From Lindgomyces ingoldianus (taxonomy: Eukaryota; Ascomycota; Dothideomycetes; Pleosporales; Lindgomycetaceae), in contig NW_022985176.1 of NCBI RefSeq assembly GCF_010093535.1, forward strand, positions 367,085 through 410,294: a stretch of 43,210 nt of DNA. The letters are read 5' to 3'. Made by a program: the position numbers and the translations under genes. The first letter of the stretch is position 1. Each line of letters starts with the position of its first letter. Below are positions 11,401-21,199 of this stretch, one piece after another. A model generated the notes under the pieces. It searched no databases, was not told the origin of the DNA, and saw nothing but the letters and a program-made list of their open reading frames with translations.

Positions 11401-12440
11401 TTACTTAACTAAGTATTAACACTTAATACTATGTTCCTTTATAACTGCCCCTAATATAGCTAAGTTATTCTACTAATATGTATAGGTTTACTATAGCCTG
11501 CCTAACACAATTATATTAGACAGAGGTACACAGTTTGTCTTAGCCTTCTAGAACAAACTTTGTAAATAGCTCTAAATTATCCTTTATCTATCTATAGCTT
11601 TTTACCTAGAGACTAATAGCTAAACTAAGAATATAAACACTATAATAAAATAAGTCTTATAAGTGTACACAAACTACTAGTAGAATAACTAGGTAAAATA
11701 GTTAGCTATAGCATAGTTTAAAGCTAATAACATAACATTTAAATTAACATAAGTATCTTTATTCTTAGCAAACTATAGATACTACCTCTAAATAGAATTT
11801 AAACTACCTTTAAATACCCTCTAACTAACTTATTAATTTATATAAGTAATAAATGTAAATAGACTTATTAATAAAATTTAAAACATATTTAAATATGTGT
11901 ATAAAAAGCTTACATAGGCTTAAGCTTTTTAACAAGAGTATATAAACTAATTCTAAACTCCTGCCCCTGCGTATGCAGCTAGCAAGAAGGTTTAGCTAGA
12001 CGCTAGAAATATCTAAACAAACTAATAATTAAAAAAACTTAATTAGAAAAACTTTAGCCCCTTTATAGTAGCCTATATAGTCTTATTGTATACTTACTAA
12101 TTAATCCTACCTAACAGCATAAAGATACACCCTGTGTTCTACGTATTATTACTGCGCTAAGCAGCTCTTAAATCTAACTATCTACCTAGACAGCTAAACC
12201 TGCCACCTAAACCTATTATTATAAATAATAAACTAAAATATGTTGTAAAAAACATTAAATAGATCTAGTTTAATAAAAAGAAACATATCTATAAATACCT
12301 TATAAAATAGACTAGATATAACAAACTGTTGTAGAAACCTGCAGAAGCTCTATAAAAGAACTTTGTAGTAACCTAATTCTACGCCTAATACCTATCTAAA
12401 CTAAACCTGTACTCTAACAAAGACAACCTAATGCTAGAAC
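8471..12440 (+). pseudogene. Element I pol polyprotein, RIP-inactivated
   Basis: Domains in order: an aspartic protease remnant near 8770-8830, where the active-site D-S-G triplet now reads N-L-G; reverse transcriptase about 9500-10260, with the catalytic Y-x-D-D box changed to Y-I-N-N at 10028-10039, preceded by LFSLANAPSTF; RNase H about 10400-10830; an integrase zinc-binding region about 11140-11260 (GHLGRGKTLNLL, then C-x2-C); integrase core about 11340-11900 (DFIIDLLLSKGY); and a C-terminal chromodomain about 12230-12380 (YVVKNIK, then YKYLIK). A chromodomain on integrase is typical of chromoviruses and guides integration to methylated-histone chromatin. Catalytic Asp-to-Asn changes and dozens of stops make it dead. 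Confidence 0.88.
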
Positions 12441-12465
12441 TACTAATGTAAAGGATTCCCTTCCT

Positions 12466-12478
12466 AATAAGGGGGGGG
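12466..12478 (+). other. Polypurine tract of element I
   Basis: The run ataagggggggg ends three bases before the right LTR. It is the plus-strand primer site and confirms rightward orientation. Confidence 0.8.
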
Positions 12479-12481
12479 TAC

Positions 12482-12799
12482 TGTCACAGTATCCTCCCTA
12501 GATCCTAGACATAACTGTATTAGACGCGTACTAGAGTATTATTAGTGCACGTCTAACATAAATATAACATAACATAGACATAAACTTAAGCATAAACTGC
12601 CTTAACACTAACTAAACCTAGAACAGGCTTAATTTATACTTAAAGCGCTTAGACTTTTAAGCTAAGTATTTAATTACTAATTTCCTTCTAAACTTTCCTA
12701 TTCCTTACACAATGTCTTGTACCTACTATAATACCTCACGTAGTAATTAAACTAGACCTCCGTGAAGCTCTATAACCTTACTTGTGCACAATTGTGACA
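12482..12799 (+). repeat. Element I 3' LTR, 318 bp
   Basis: Partner of 7139-7456. Its outer right end keeps CpG and CpA (cctcacgtag, cctccgtgaag, gcacaattgtgaca) that the 5' LTR has lost at the same positions. Confidence 0.93.
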
Positions 12800-15416
12800 G
12801 CAACCCTATTTAGCTTAGCTTTAGTGCTGCTCTAGCTATTAACTGCATAAGCAATGCTGTAGGTAGCAGAGTGTTTAAAGGAGACAGATAGTTATCTCTA
12901 ATCTTCCTTCCTTAATAGTAGCCTAGTAGGTCTACTTTATTAAAATTTAATGTATTATTTGTAGTGTTGTCTTTATAAAACAACTTTGTCTTTAGCTAAT
13001 AACTAGGTGTTAGAAGCTTAATTATTCTAATATATGTAGTAATTTCTTTTACTATGTTATATATAAGGTTATTTATTAGGTCTTTAGGCTTACTGCTAAA
13101 GATTAAGTGTTTATTAAAAATAACATTATGTGTACAGATTACTTTTACTAGTAGTAGTATCTATACACAGTAGATGTTTAATAATTAGTACCTAACTAGA
13201 TATCTAATCTATGCCTTTAGGTCTAGCCTCTGTAGCTTAGATTTGTTCTAATGTGTGTTATTAGTAATTATAAATGCTTTGCAGCTATAAGCTTTTAGAT
13301 GTGTAAAGCTTAGCTTTTAAATTAATATAATAACTCTATTATTTAAAGCTACTTATGTAAAGAAGATCTTATATAGTGTCTTCTAGTTATTAGCATAGTT
13401 TAGCGTCTAATTATATAGGTATACGCTAGCTCTAGTAATGTATAGCTATATGTCCTATAGTAGGTTAGCATCTAGTTGCATAGCCTATAACTTTTTCTTA
13501 TTTACACTCTTTAAGCGTTTAGCTTCTCTGTTCTAGGCTTATGTATCTAGTGCTAAAGGCTTAACAGTTATTCTATGCAATGCTAGCTAGCGTTTTACCT
13601 TTAGTTTTACTGTTATAATCTTGTTATTAGCTTTAATAACTTTTACAGTAATGTTATAATAGTTCTTTAAAAAAAGAATAAAGATTATAAAAGCTTTAAT
13701 AATTAATTTAGTAGGCCTATTATCTTTAAAGTAGAGGTCTTACTAAAGGCTAGAATACTTATTAGTAATTAGCATTTAACTCTGCTCTTTTATAATGCTT
13801 TATGCTTTATAGGCATAAAAATTAATTAACAGTCTTTTGCTAGGTCTACTGTTGCTAATTTACAGTGTGTAGCTAATTTATTATTATATCTTAGCTCTGC
13901 TATATAAGTTACATTAGACTATTATAATTCTTTTAATTTACACCCTCTTAGCTTACTATATAAGGTGTTAAAGTGTAGCTAGTTTAAGGTGTCCTAGACG
14001 CTTATGCTATAGCTCTACTAATGCTTTTTATAGACTATGTTTAGTTCTTATGTTAATTATGTGTGTATAATATAAGCTCTTCTGTAGTAGATAGTACTTT
14101 AACACTAATTAGCTATAAATTTTTATAAGATTTTTAATTATTATTCTATTTAGGGCCTTTAAAGCAGTTAGCTTTGCTTGTGTGTTCTACTAAATTCCTT
14201 TCTGTCACAGCAGGCAGAACAAGACTTGGTTGCACAGCAGGTCTAGGCACAGTGTAGCGTTATAAAGTACAAGACTGTATGCTTAACTATGTGTTCTATG
14301 CTTACTTTTTAAGCTTAGTGTAATTAATTTATAGCTTTAAATCTATATGCAAGAGTTTCTAGACTAGATAAAGTTTTCTAGTGTTAGTAAACAATAGTTA
14401 TAGATCTAATTAAAATTGTTTATAATATAGCATGTTAAGCCTAAGTTAAGAATAAATAATTCTCTTAGCAGATATTTATTGTAGTTTAAATTAACTATAG
14501 CTAGCAATGTAGCTGCCTTAACTTTTAATACTTTCTAGCTTTTAAGTTAGTCTTCTTGTATCTCTAGCATAGGTGTATGTAAACTCTTTAGGATTAGTAT
14601 CTTTAAATTATGTCTACGCTGCTCTCTTAGTAGGCCTTAAAATTCTAAGTTATGCTTACGCTTTAATGCTATAAGCTCTTTAACTCTCTTATTTAGCATC
14701 TACTAGTCTAGTGCTCTGTCTAGATAGACATAGAAGCAGTCCTTTAGTGCATAGATGTGTCTGCATGTAGGACATTTAGTGCCTCTTATTTTAGCAGGTT
14801 TCTAGCTTAAAAATAACTTTCTATTATCTTCTTAATAATGTTAATGTTAAGGTCTACTCTGTTTTCTTAACATTGTAACTTCTGCACTACAGGCGTCTCT
14901 ATTTATGCCCTAGGTAGTCTTTCTACTTTTAGTAAGGTATAATAAGTTATCTGTTGTAAAGGTAGCTTTATGCTTTTCTATATATATTAGATAATTTAAC
15001 ATTATATGTTCTTAAAAGCGCTTTATTATTTCTTTTTAATTTATGTTTAGTGTAAACTATCTGCTTTCCTAAAAGGTTGTAGACTAATAAAGGGCAACTT
15101 TATTTATAGTAGTTAGAAAGTCCTTTGCTACAGCATTAAACTGCGTTGTTTCTAGAACATTTTCTATCTCTACTTCTATAGCAGCGTAGTCATACTCTGC
15201 TAGCTATAGGTCCTATATGCTTGCGTTTTTTAGCAGCTTTAGAGATGCATTATATTAGTTACGCGCGTGTTCTTGTTTAAATTAGTTGTTAACACCTACT
15301 GTAGCTTTAAAGTTTATAATCCACTATCTAAGTAGTTAATCTAGGGAACAGCATGTACGCTGCAGATGCGGGCTAACTGTTAACTAGATAAAGACAATAA
15401 TCTGTTAAAAGCTTAA
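12800..15416 (-). pseudogene. Copia gag-pol remnant, minus strand, truncated at element I
   Basis: Reading leftward, this continues the copia gag of 15417-15746. Around 14020-13990 the minus strand reads E-L-*-H-K-R-L-G-H-L, the GAG-pre-integrase motif (W-H-x-R-L-G-H) with its Trp turned into a stop. It is followed by a cysteine-containing spacer and an integrase-like stretch (RPSKRLLINFYAYKA) around 13800. Ty1/copia order places integrase before reverse transcriptase; no RT box is seen before the sequence stops at element I, so the element is cut off there. RIP stops occur throughout. I could not find a matching 3' LTR between 2969 and 12799. Confidence 0.75.
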
Positions 15417-15746
15417 TTACTCTCTTTTATAATTATGTCTATTACTCTTATACTTGTTAGCCTTAATTTTGTAGTATTTAATAGCTTCTTTAAAGGCTCT
15501 AACACTGCTTGTTAATAGCTTGTTTATGTGCGTAGGCGTTTTAACGTTAGAGGCTGGTGAAAACTCAGCTATTAGCGGCATCTCTAGAGCTCTTGGTTTG
15601 GAGATCATTTGGATGGTCAACTTAGGATCCACTTGCGGCCAGATGCCGTGCGCTACACATCTCGATTGCAGCTGCATCATCCAGGCTCTGTAGTCGGTGT
15701 GGTCTCGAAGGACGACTGTCGCGTCTCAAGGAGGCTGGGTGGCCAT
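15417..15746 (-). pseudogene. Copia Gag N-terminus with a single early nonsense codon
   Basis: The most likely start is ATG at 15746-15744, in a strong context (aaaatggcc), 32 bases after the LTR end. Codon 7 is TGA (15728-15726), which fits CGA->TGA by one C->T change. After it the frame stays open to 15417. It passes D-Y-R-A-W, M-Q-L-Q-S-R and G-I-W-P-Q-V-D-P, then a Pro-containing linker and a Lys/Tyr-rich helix; this resembles the N-terminal region of fungal copia Gag. An ATG at 15680 gives an 87-codon open frame but is probably internal. The region keeps CpG on its right side and decays leftward. Family assignment is from pattern memory. Confidence 0.7.
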
Positions 15747-15778
15747 TTTGTATTAATGGAGGCACTAAGACTCTTAAT

Positions 15779-16149
15779 TGTTAGATTAAAGCACTGTTTC
15801 TAGGCTTCCTAAGATAAATAATAGGTTTAGATATAATATATAGGATGATTAATTAATTTTTTTAATTGTGTTAATTTATTAATCCTTTTTCTGCTCTACT
15901 TGTGTTGCTTGGCTTTTTGTTCTGCTGATCTGAGTCCCTTGCGCACTAGCCCTATGCGCGACCAGCTTGCAACATGCTGCAATTTGCTGCAAAATGCTGT
16001 AACATGCTGCAATTTGCTGCAATTTGCTGCAACATGCTGCAAAATGCTGCAATTTGCAGCAACATACTGTTCGAGCTTATTGCTCGTACTATGTAGCAGC
16101 TTTCGTCAAACGTTCCTCCTGTCTTGACAGTAGGTGCGCATATCTGACA
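15779..16149 (-). repeat. Copia 5' LTR (family H), 371 bp, minus strand
   Basis: This is the reverse complement of the solo LTR at 447-770. It begins at 16149 with TGTCAGATATGCG and ends at 15779 with AATCTAACA. It is longer because of a larger minisatellite (15967-16068) and an AT-rich stretch near 15840-15880. The gag start lies 32 bases inside. It abuts the J integrase remnant at 16150; the expected duplication (gctgt, 16150-16154) was not found at another copia end. The open frame at 15900-16127 is an artefact of the minisatellite. Confidence 0.88.
15967..16068. repeat. Minisatellite of the copia LTR, inverted copy
   Basis: About ten 10-bp units of the type aacatgctgc, aatttgctgc and aaaatgctgc. 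It is the same self-complementary family as 534-613, with more units, so the array length varies between copies. Confidence 0.88.
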
Positions 16150-16154
16150 GCTGT

Positions 16155-16651
16155 AGACAGCTTGTGCGTTATACTAAGGTGCTGCATAGCTGCTTTCTAG
16201 AATCTGCTAGTAAATAGTTTATCTTAGTTAGAGATAATAATCTTAGGGCATCTATGTACTAATATTATGTTTTATTCTAATTTATAGATAAATTCTTTAG
16301 CTGTTATTATTTTTTTTAAGGGCTAAGTGTGCAGATATTTAGTAGTTTTATTAAGGGCTACTGTAATTATATTGCACATCTTTTCTATCCCTAGTTTCTT
16401 AGATAGGGGTAGTTTTATAATAAAGTCTATTGTAATTATTATCTATAGTAATTTTAGTGCTTTAATTAGGTAAAGGTATTTATAAGTCTTATACCTTTAT
16501 AAGTTGTTCTTGTTATAGATATTGCATTCTCTAAGTACCTTAGTGAATAGTTGCTTTACTTTTAGTATCTGTTATAGTATAGCAGCCGTTAATTTTTTCT
16601 AGAGGGTGCCTATTCCTAGGTGTCTAAACATTAGGGATTTATAATATTTTT
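16155..16651 (-). pseudogene. Element J integrase remnant
   Basis: Read leftward from the A2 insertion, it encodes a decayed gypsy integrase core. Visible pieces are IDFIIKLPLSKK (first catalytic Asp region), VALNKTTKYLHT and, just before the copia LTR, ITHKLST, which in intact gypsy integrases precedes a Tyr-His-Pro motif. The frame is cut at 16150 by the copia LTR. RIP stops are mostly at former Gln, Trp and Arg codons. It continues the pol of J that resumes right of A2 at 21114. Confidence 0.75.
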
Positions 16652-16656
16652 AGATT

Positions 16657-16936
16657 TGTTGAATAGGCTCTAACAGCTAGCTGCTTATAGTATAAGCACT
16701 TAAGTAGCAAGAGTAAGAGTGGTGTACAGTGTGCACAGCGTATAAGGTAGGTAAGGTAAGGGCAACATGTTTCTAGTTTTATTACTCTTGTCTTTTCTCT
16801 GTACAGAGGAAAAAGGGGATATCTAGATGTTTGTGCACAGAGGTTTGCGCACAAGCATTATGTAACATAGATATGTAGTCCTGCTTGTGCGCAATTGCTT
16901 GTATCTAGATTATAACGCTGCTGCTGCGTACAGACA
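16657..16936 (-). repeat. A2 left LTR, 280 bp
   Basis: It starts TGTTGAATAGG, keeping a G that is A in the other A LTRs, and ends tacagaca. The open minus-strand frame over 16639-16854 lies inside the LTR and is not a gene. Confidence 0.93.
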
Positions 16937-17301
16937 ATAGCAACTTTTCTTTTTATTTAAAGAGTTGCCTTTTGTACACATTACCTCCCTTCTGTCTGTG
17001 TAGGTCTATCTAATTATGTTTTGCTTTTACTTTACCCTCTTTATTAGGACTTGCCTTAGTAATGCTGTACATTAAAATAGGCTAGTTACACTATATAGAT
17101 AGCTTTATAAATAGTGTAAAGCATTTTAGGCTATTATTATCTAGCCTTTATGCGCTTGCCTTATAAGTAATTTAGCAGTATATAAACTGTTTTGTGCAGG
17201 GTTTTATGCTAGAATAGTGTGGGATCTTTGCGTAGGCAGGTGCGTAGAGAGGTGTATATAATAAGGTCTCCCCTTTTCCTTTACCTTCTCTTCTTTATCT
17301 T

Positions 17302-17389
17302 TTACTTTCTAAGCCCTACTGTACTATTCCCTAGCTCTTTTCTCTTTTTATACAGTGCTAACAGTAATAGATACTCCTGCCTGCACACA

Positions 17390-17423
<34 letters not shown>

Positions 17424-17511
17424 TGTCTCTCCAGCCTTCCTCCTCTACCTCTAGCGCTGTTAGTGCGGGCGTCTTTAACGTCCTTGTGCAGTCTAGCAGC
17501 CTAGGGCGCAT
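17302..17511 (-). pseudogene. Possible C-terminal end of the A-family protein
   Basis: On the minus strand an open frame reads MRPRLLDCTRTLKTPALTAL, then Glu-rich EVEEEGWRD, then a Ser/Leu and Cys/Val tail that is only translated microsatellite. The part before the microsatellite is CpG-rich and conserved at 26517-26645 (A1) and partly at 36445-36519 (A3), so it may be the genuine end of an element-encoded protein. The plus-strand frame 17219-17548 over the same bases, with ATG at 17423, is an alternative. I cannot decide, and no family is recognised. Confidence 0.3.
17384..17422. repeat. (CA)n(GA)n microsatellite of element A
   Basis: About 12 CA units run into 8 AG units. The same site carries CA repeats in A1 (26482-26515) and A3 (36422-36442). 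The GA part is seen only here. Confidence 0.95.
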
Positions 17512-17548
17512 CTGCGTTACTCTTCTAACTAGTTCTGCTACTAATTAG

Positions 17549-20153
17549 CAGTTTATTTAGTGTTTTAGCATAAACATATAAATCTTTTAGCTTTTTTACT
17601 TCCTTCTTGTACAAAATGCTAATTATAGATAGGCTAAAAAGCAGCATGTAGTAGCTTTACTATTTTATAATATTAATGTTGTTTTACTGCTAGCACTAAT
17701 CTACAGCTATAGGCAGTAAAGGTTGTGTGTTATAAAAGGTACTTCTATGTAGTTTTAGTCTAGAGTTGTAGTTAAGTCTTAGTAACTCTATGTGCTTATT
17801 ATTATAGTAGCACTACTAGTGCCTTTTCTTTTATTAAGTGTTATATGTTAGCTAACTTTTAGGCTAATGCCTACGCCTTATGCGTATAGCAGAGCTGTGG
17901 TCTGCATTGTGACCACTATATGTGAAGGGTGGTAGCTTTTTTTTTTTCCTATATACTAGACAAATAGACTATCTTTTTTACATATTTTTCTTTTCTAATC
18001 TTATAATAAAAAAAAATAAGTGCGTATAATAAAAAAAAATAAAAAAAATAAGCTTTATATAAAAGTGTTATTAGTCTAGTTAGTCTAGAGCATCTTTGCG
18101 CATAGGATCTAGCTAGTNNNNNNNNNNNNNNNNNNNNNNNNNNNNNNNNNNNNNNNNNNNNNNNNNNNNNNNNNNNNNNNNNNNNNNNNNNNNNNNNNNN
18201 NNNNNNNNNNNNNNNNNNNNNNNNNNNNNNNNNNNNNNNNNNNNNNNNNNNNNNNNNNNNNNNNNNNNNNNNNNNNNNNNNNNNNNNNNNNNNNNNNNNN
18301 NNNNNNNNNNNNNNNNNTATTAATTTACTTAATTTTAGTAATTTCTCTTTTCTTATATAATTTACAGAGTAATATAATGTTAATTATAAGTTACTTTTTA
18401 CTAGTAGTGCCTAGCTTAATAAAGTAATTATATAGAGACCTTAAATCTATGCAGATTACTACTAGAATTAGTAGTAGTTTAAGCATTTATATAATTTACT
18501 ATAAAGTTATACTAAAAGTAATTACATTATTAAACTTTTTAACTATTCTGTATAGTTTACTAGTAAGGACACTTCTAGTTACTCTTTTACACTTAGTAGA
18601 ATTTTAGTGTATAATGTTGCCTAGTATTTTAAAGCAGTTACTTTGCTTTATATAGTCCTTATTACCTAATATAATTAAGAATTCTAGCTATAAGCTAAGG
18701 TTTTTATTATTAGTAAATAATTTATTTATAAAGATAAACAGCTTTGCATAATTAAGCTATAATAGTAGAAAAGTAAGACTACACTTACTATTGTCTATTT
18801 ACTATTAGATTTATATGTTAAGTATATTAATGTTATTATATAAAGAGTCTATAGTTTATGCAGCAATAGAGAGGTTAAATGCTGCCTTTAGTTAACACAT
18901 AGATGTAATATATGCCTCTTTTACATGTTACTTAACATATTATTATGCAGCATCCTTATCCTTTAGGCTAATTATATAAAAGTAGCTTACTTATTTTTTC
19001 TAAGTAAGGACTACTATATTATGTGTAAGTTTAATCCTTCTGCTGTTAAACTTAATAGGTTGCTTCTCTGCTAGAATAGTCTTACCCTTTATGTAGAACT
19101 TTGCTTTCTGTAGTTTCTTCTCTTCTCTTTACGCAAAATCCTTTATTACAATGCTTAAGGTGTTGTATAAATGCTTTTAGTTATTTCTAGGGCCTATGTT
19201 ATGCATATAGTGCATATTTACCTAACCTTCTAGGATATCTAGAAAGATGTCTATGTACTAAGTTTCCTAGATATCTAGCTGTTAACATAGATTAATAAAG
19301 ATCTTTATTTTATCTATAAAGATATTATATAGTTAACCTGTGTAGTTATTATTTTTTTTTTATGCCTTTTAAAATTATATAATCTTGTTTACTAGGAGTT
19401 TTTCTTTAGCAGTTTCTCTCTAGAGTGGAAGTTTATATAGGTTGTAATGTAGTATAGATTGTGCAGGTGGTATTAGTGGTGCATACACTACTGCAGGCGG
19501 TGGTGTGTACGATTAAGGGTGTGGAGCAGGCGTTAGGTAGGGTAGCATGTATTGTTTGTACAGTAATTAGTGTAGTGCTAGCTAAGGTGTAGGAGCAGGT
19601 AATGCTAGTATATTTAGTGTTAATAGTAGCATTATATTTAGTCTACTTCTATGCAGAGCCTTATATAGTAATAGAGGTTATGTATAAAGCCTTTTTAGTG
19701 TAATTACTTTCTGTTGTGCTATATTATACAGCTTTTAGGCTTAGGTACCTTTAGTGCTTAGCTATAGTGTAATTCTTTTGTTCTCTAGCACTTATATAAG
19801 CTTTCTTTTAAACACGCAGCTAAGTGCTAAGAAGTCTTATAGTGTCTATTTTTTAAAATCTTTTATATATAAACTTAGAAAAGTAGCGCCTTTTTAAGTT
19901 ATTATATGTAGATTAGTAATTATGTAACTTATATATAATTAAGTTTATAAGCTTATTAAAGCCTTTAATATGTTAATCTTATTATTCTAGTACTCTAGGC
20001 TAGTCTTGTTCTGTAGTGTTGCCTTTAATATCTTTATGTCCTTTATAAGTTATTTATATAATAGAAATTATTCTTTATTCTTTCTGTTATTACACAGAGT
20101 TATTAGTTGCTAATAGAATTTTATTATAATAGTATAGTTAATTGCTTTTCTAG
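17549..20153 (-). other. A2 internal region, RIP-decayed
   Basis: It is co-linear with 26646-28182 plus 31267-32263 of A1. Around 19680-19400 the minus strand gives a Thr/Ser/Cys-rich frame (TTCTIYTTLQPI and similar), Gag-like in composition only. Elsewhere the minus strand shows patches of frame broken by RIP-type stops. The region includes the assembly gap 18118-18317. Confidence 0.55.
18118..18317. other. Assembly gap, 200 N
   Basis: Exactly 200 unknown bases. The paralogous stretch in A1 between the same flanks is about 27234-27339, so the missing sequence is probably near 105 bp and the N length is a placeholder. Confidence 0.97.
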
Positions 20154-20680
20154 TAGATTGCGCAGGTACTGCTGTTGTCTAGCTGCTAGGTTGTGCAGCT
20201 TTAATAGCTTTAGTGTGCGCCTTACACTATCTCCTCTTTACTTTATATAGTAGCAGAGCTTGCTGTATAATGTAAAGAATTAATCTACTATTCTAAAAAA
20301 TAAGTAACTAAATAAAGTACTTTATAAGGTGTAGGTGCTTTATTATTACTTTTTTTAAAAGATAAGTAACAAAATAAAGTGCCTTATAAAGCGTAGAGTT
20401 AATTACTTATGCAGTAGATTGCGCAGGTACTGCTGTTGTCTAGCTGCTAGGTTGTGCAGCTTTAATAGCTTTAGTGTGCGCTTTGCACTATCTCCTTCTT
20501 ACTTTGTACAGTAGCAGAGCTTGCTGTATAATGCAAAGGATTAATGTGCTATTGTCTAGCTGCTAGGTTGTACAGCTTTAATAGCTTTAGTGTGCGTCTT
20601 ACACTATCTCCTTCTTACTCTGTACAGTAGCAGAGCTTACTGTACAATGCAAAGGATTAATCTGCTATTCTAAAAGATAG
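20154..20680. repeat. Tandem repeat block beside the A2 right LTR
   Basis: Three copies of a segment containing tctagctgctaggttgtgc and cagcttt-aatagctttagtg occur at about 20154-20290, 20415-20545 and 20555-20670, with spacings of about 261 and 116 bp. A1 has two copies (32264-32390, 32395-32515), so copy number differs between elements. Confidence 0.8.
20304..20349. repeat. 46-bp imperfect palindrome, unit 1 (A2)
   Basis: It starts gtaactaaataaag and ends ctttattattac; the arms pair around a short ttataaggtgta loop. Further units are at 20681-20726 and 20743-20788, and in A1 at 32530-32575 and 32592-32637. Confidence 0.75.
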
Positions 20681-20788
20681 GTAACTAAACAAAGTACCTT
20701 ATAAGGTGTAGGTGCTCTGTTGTTACTCTTCCTAAGGAATAAGTAACAAAATAAAGTACCTTATAAAGTGTAAGTACTTTGTTATTAC
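20681..20788. repeat. 46-bp palindromes, units 2 and 3 (A2)
   Basis: Two 46-bp palindromic units (20681-20726, 20743-20788) lie 16 bp apart and about 40 bp from the right LTR. On the minus strand they would fall in the RNA leader just downstream of the 5' LTR. Confidence 0.75.
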
Positions 20789-20828
20789 TTTTACTAATTT
20801 ATAGTTAATTAAATTAACTACTAATTAG

Positions 20829-21108
20829 TGTTAAATAGGCTCTAATAGCTAGCTGCTTATAGTATAAGCACTTAAGTAGCAAGAGTAAGAGTAGTGTACA
20901 GTGTGCACAGCGTACAAGGTAGGTAAGGTAAGGGCAACATGTTTCTAGTTCTATTGCTCTTGTCTTTTCTCTGTACAGAGGAAAAGAGGGATATCTAGAT
21001 GTTTGCGCACAGAGGTTCGCGCACGAGCATCATGTGACATAGATACGTGGTCCTGCTCGTGCGCGATCGCTTGTATCCAGATCGTGACGCTGCTGCTGCG
21101 TACAGACA
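20829..21108 (-). repeat. A2 right LTR, 280 bp
   Basis: It starts TGTTAAATAGG and ends TACAGACA. Its outward right half is nearly free of RIP (ttcgcgcacgagcatcatg, cgatcgcttgtatccag). It includes a perfect 12-bp stem at 21018-21029 and 21054-21065 (cgcgcacgagca) with a 24-base loop. Confidence 0.94.
21018..21065. repeat. 12-bp stem, 24-base loop hairpin in the A LTR
   Basis: CGCGCACGAGCA and its exact reverse complement flank a 24-base loop. In the other A LTRs the same arms are partly destroyed by C->T or G->A (for example cgcgcacaagca in A1 right). Confidence 0.85.
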
Positions 21109-21199
21109 AGATTAGATTTTTTTATCCCTACTTATTTACTATAAGCATGTAAAGTTCTTTTATAGGTTAAGGCCTATTATAAATCTATTCTTTATTAGT

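Larger units (their letters stand above)
7139..12799 (+). mobile_element. Ty3/gypsy chromovirus-type element I, full length
   Basis: A 5661-bp element with two 318-bp LTRs starting TGTCACAG and ending TAACA or TGACA, a polypurine tract before the right LTR, and gag-protease-RT-RNase H-integrase-chromodomain in the order of a chromovirus. All coding parts are broken by C->T and G->A changes. The flanking bases (ATGTT at 7134-7138, GCAAC at 12800-12804) do not form a target duplication, unlike the other complete elements here. A recombination event between two copies is therefore suspected. Confidence 0.9.
16657..21108 (-). mobile_element. LTR element A2, nested in J
   Basis: LTRs at 16657-16936 and 20829-21108 are both 280 bp, flanked by the duplication AGATT (16652-16656 and 21109-21113). 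It sits between the RNase H and integrase regions of J. Compared with A1 it lacks the segment matching 28183-31266, and it contains a 200-N gap. Orientation is inferred as for A1. No retrotransposon protein motif is recognised. It is the shorter and, in its left LTR edge, less mutated copy. Confidence 0.9.

Noticed and set aside
15609..16127. Plus-strand open frames at 15609-15803 and 15900-16127
   Set aside because: The first is the antisense of the copia gag; the second is LTR minisatellite.
447..16149. A 15.7-kb DNA transposon with 320-bp terminal inverted repeats
   Set aside because: The inverted copies each have their own TG...CA ends, the left one has its own CTAAG duplication, and the right one precedes a copia gag. 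They are two LTRs in opposite orientation.
16639..16854. 71-codon minus-strand frame
   Set aside because: It lies within the A2 LTR and is broken in the other LTR copies.
17219..17548. 109-codon plus-strand frame with a hydrophobic start and a His/Thr and Glu/Arg run
   Set aside because: The middle is a translated CA/GA microsatellite, and the frame is not kept in A1 or A3. Only the part after 17423 might be real.
20681..20788. tRNA or other small RNA gene in the palindromic region
   Set aside because: The units are simple hairpins without cloverleaf arms or promoter boxes, and they recur inside element A.
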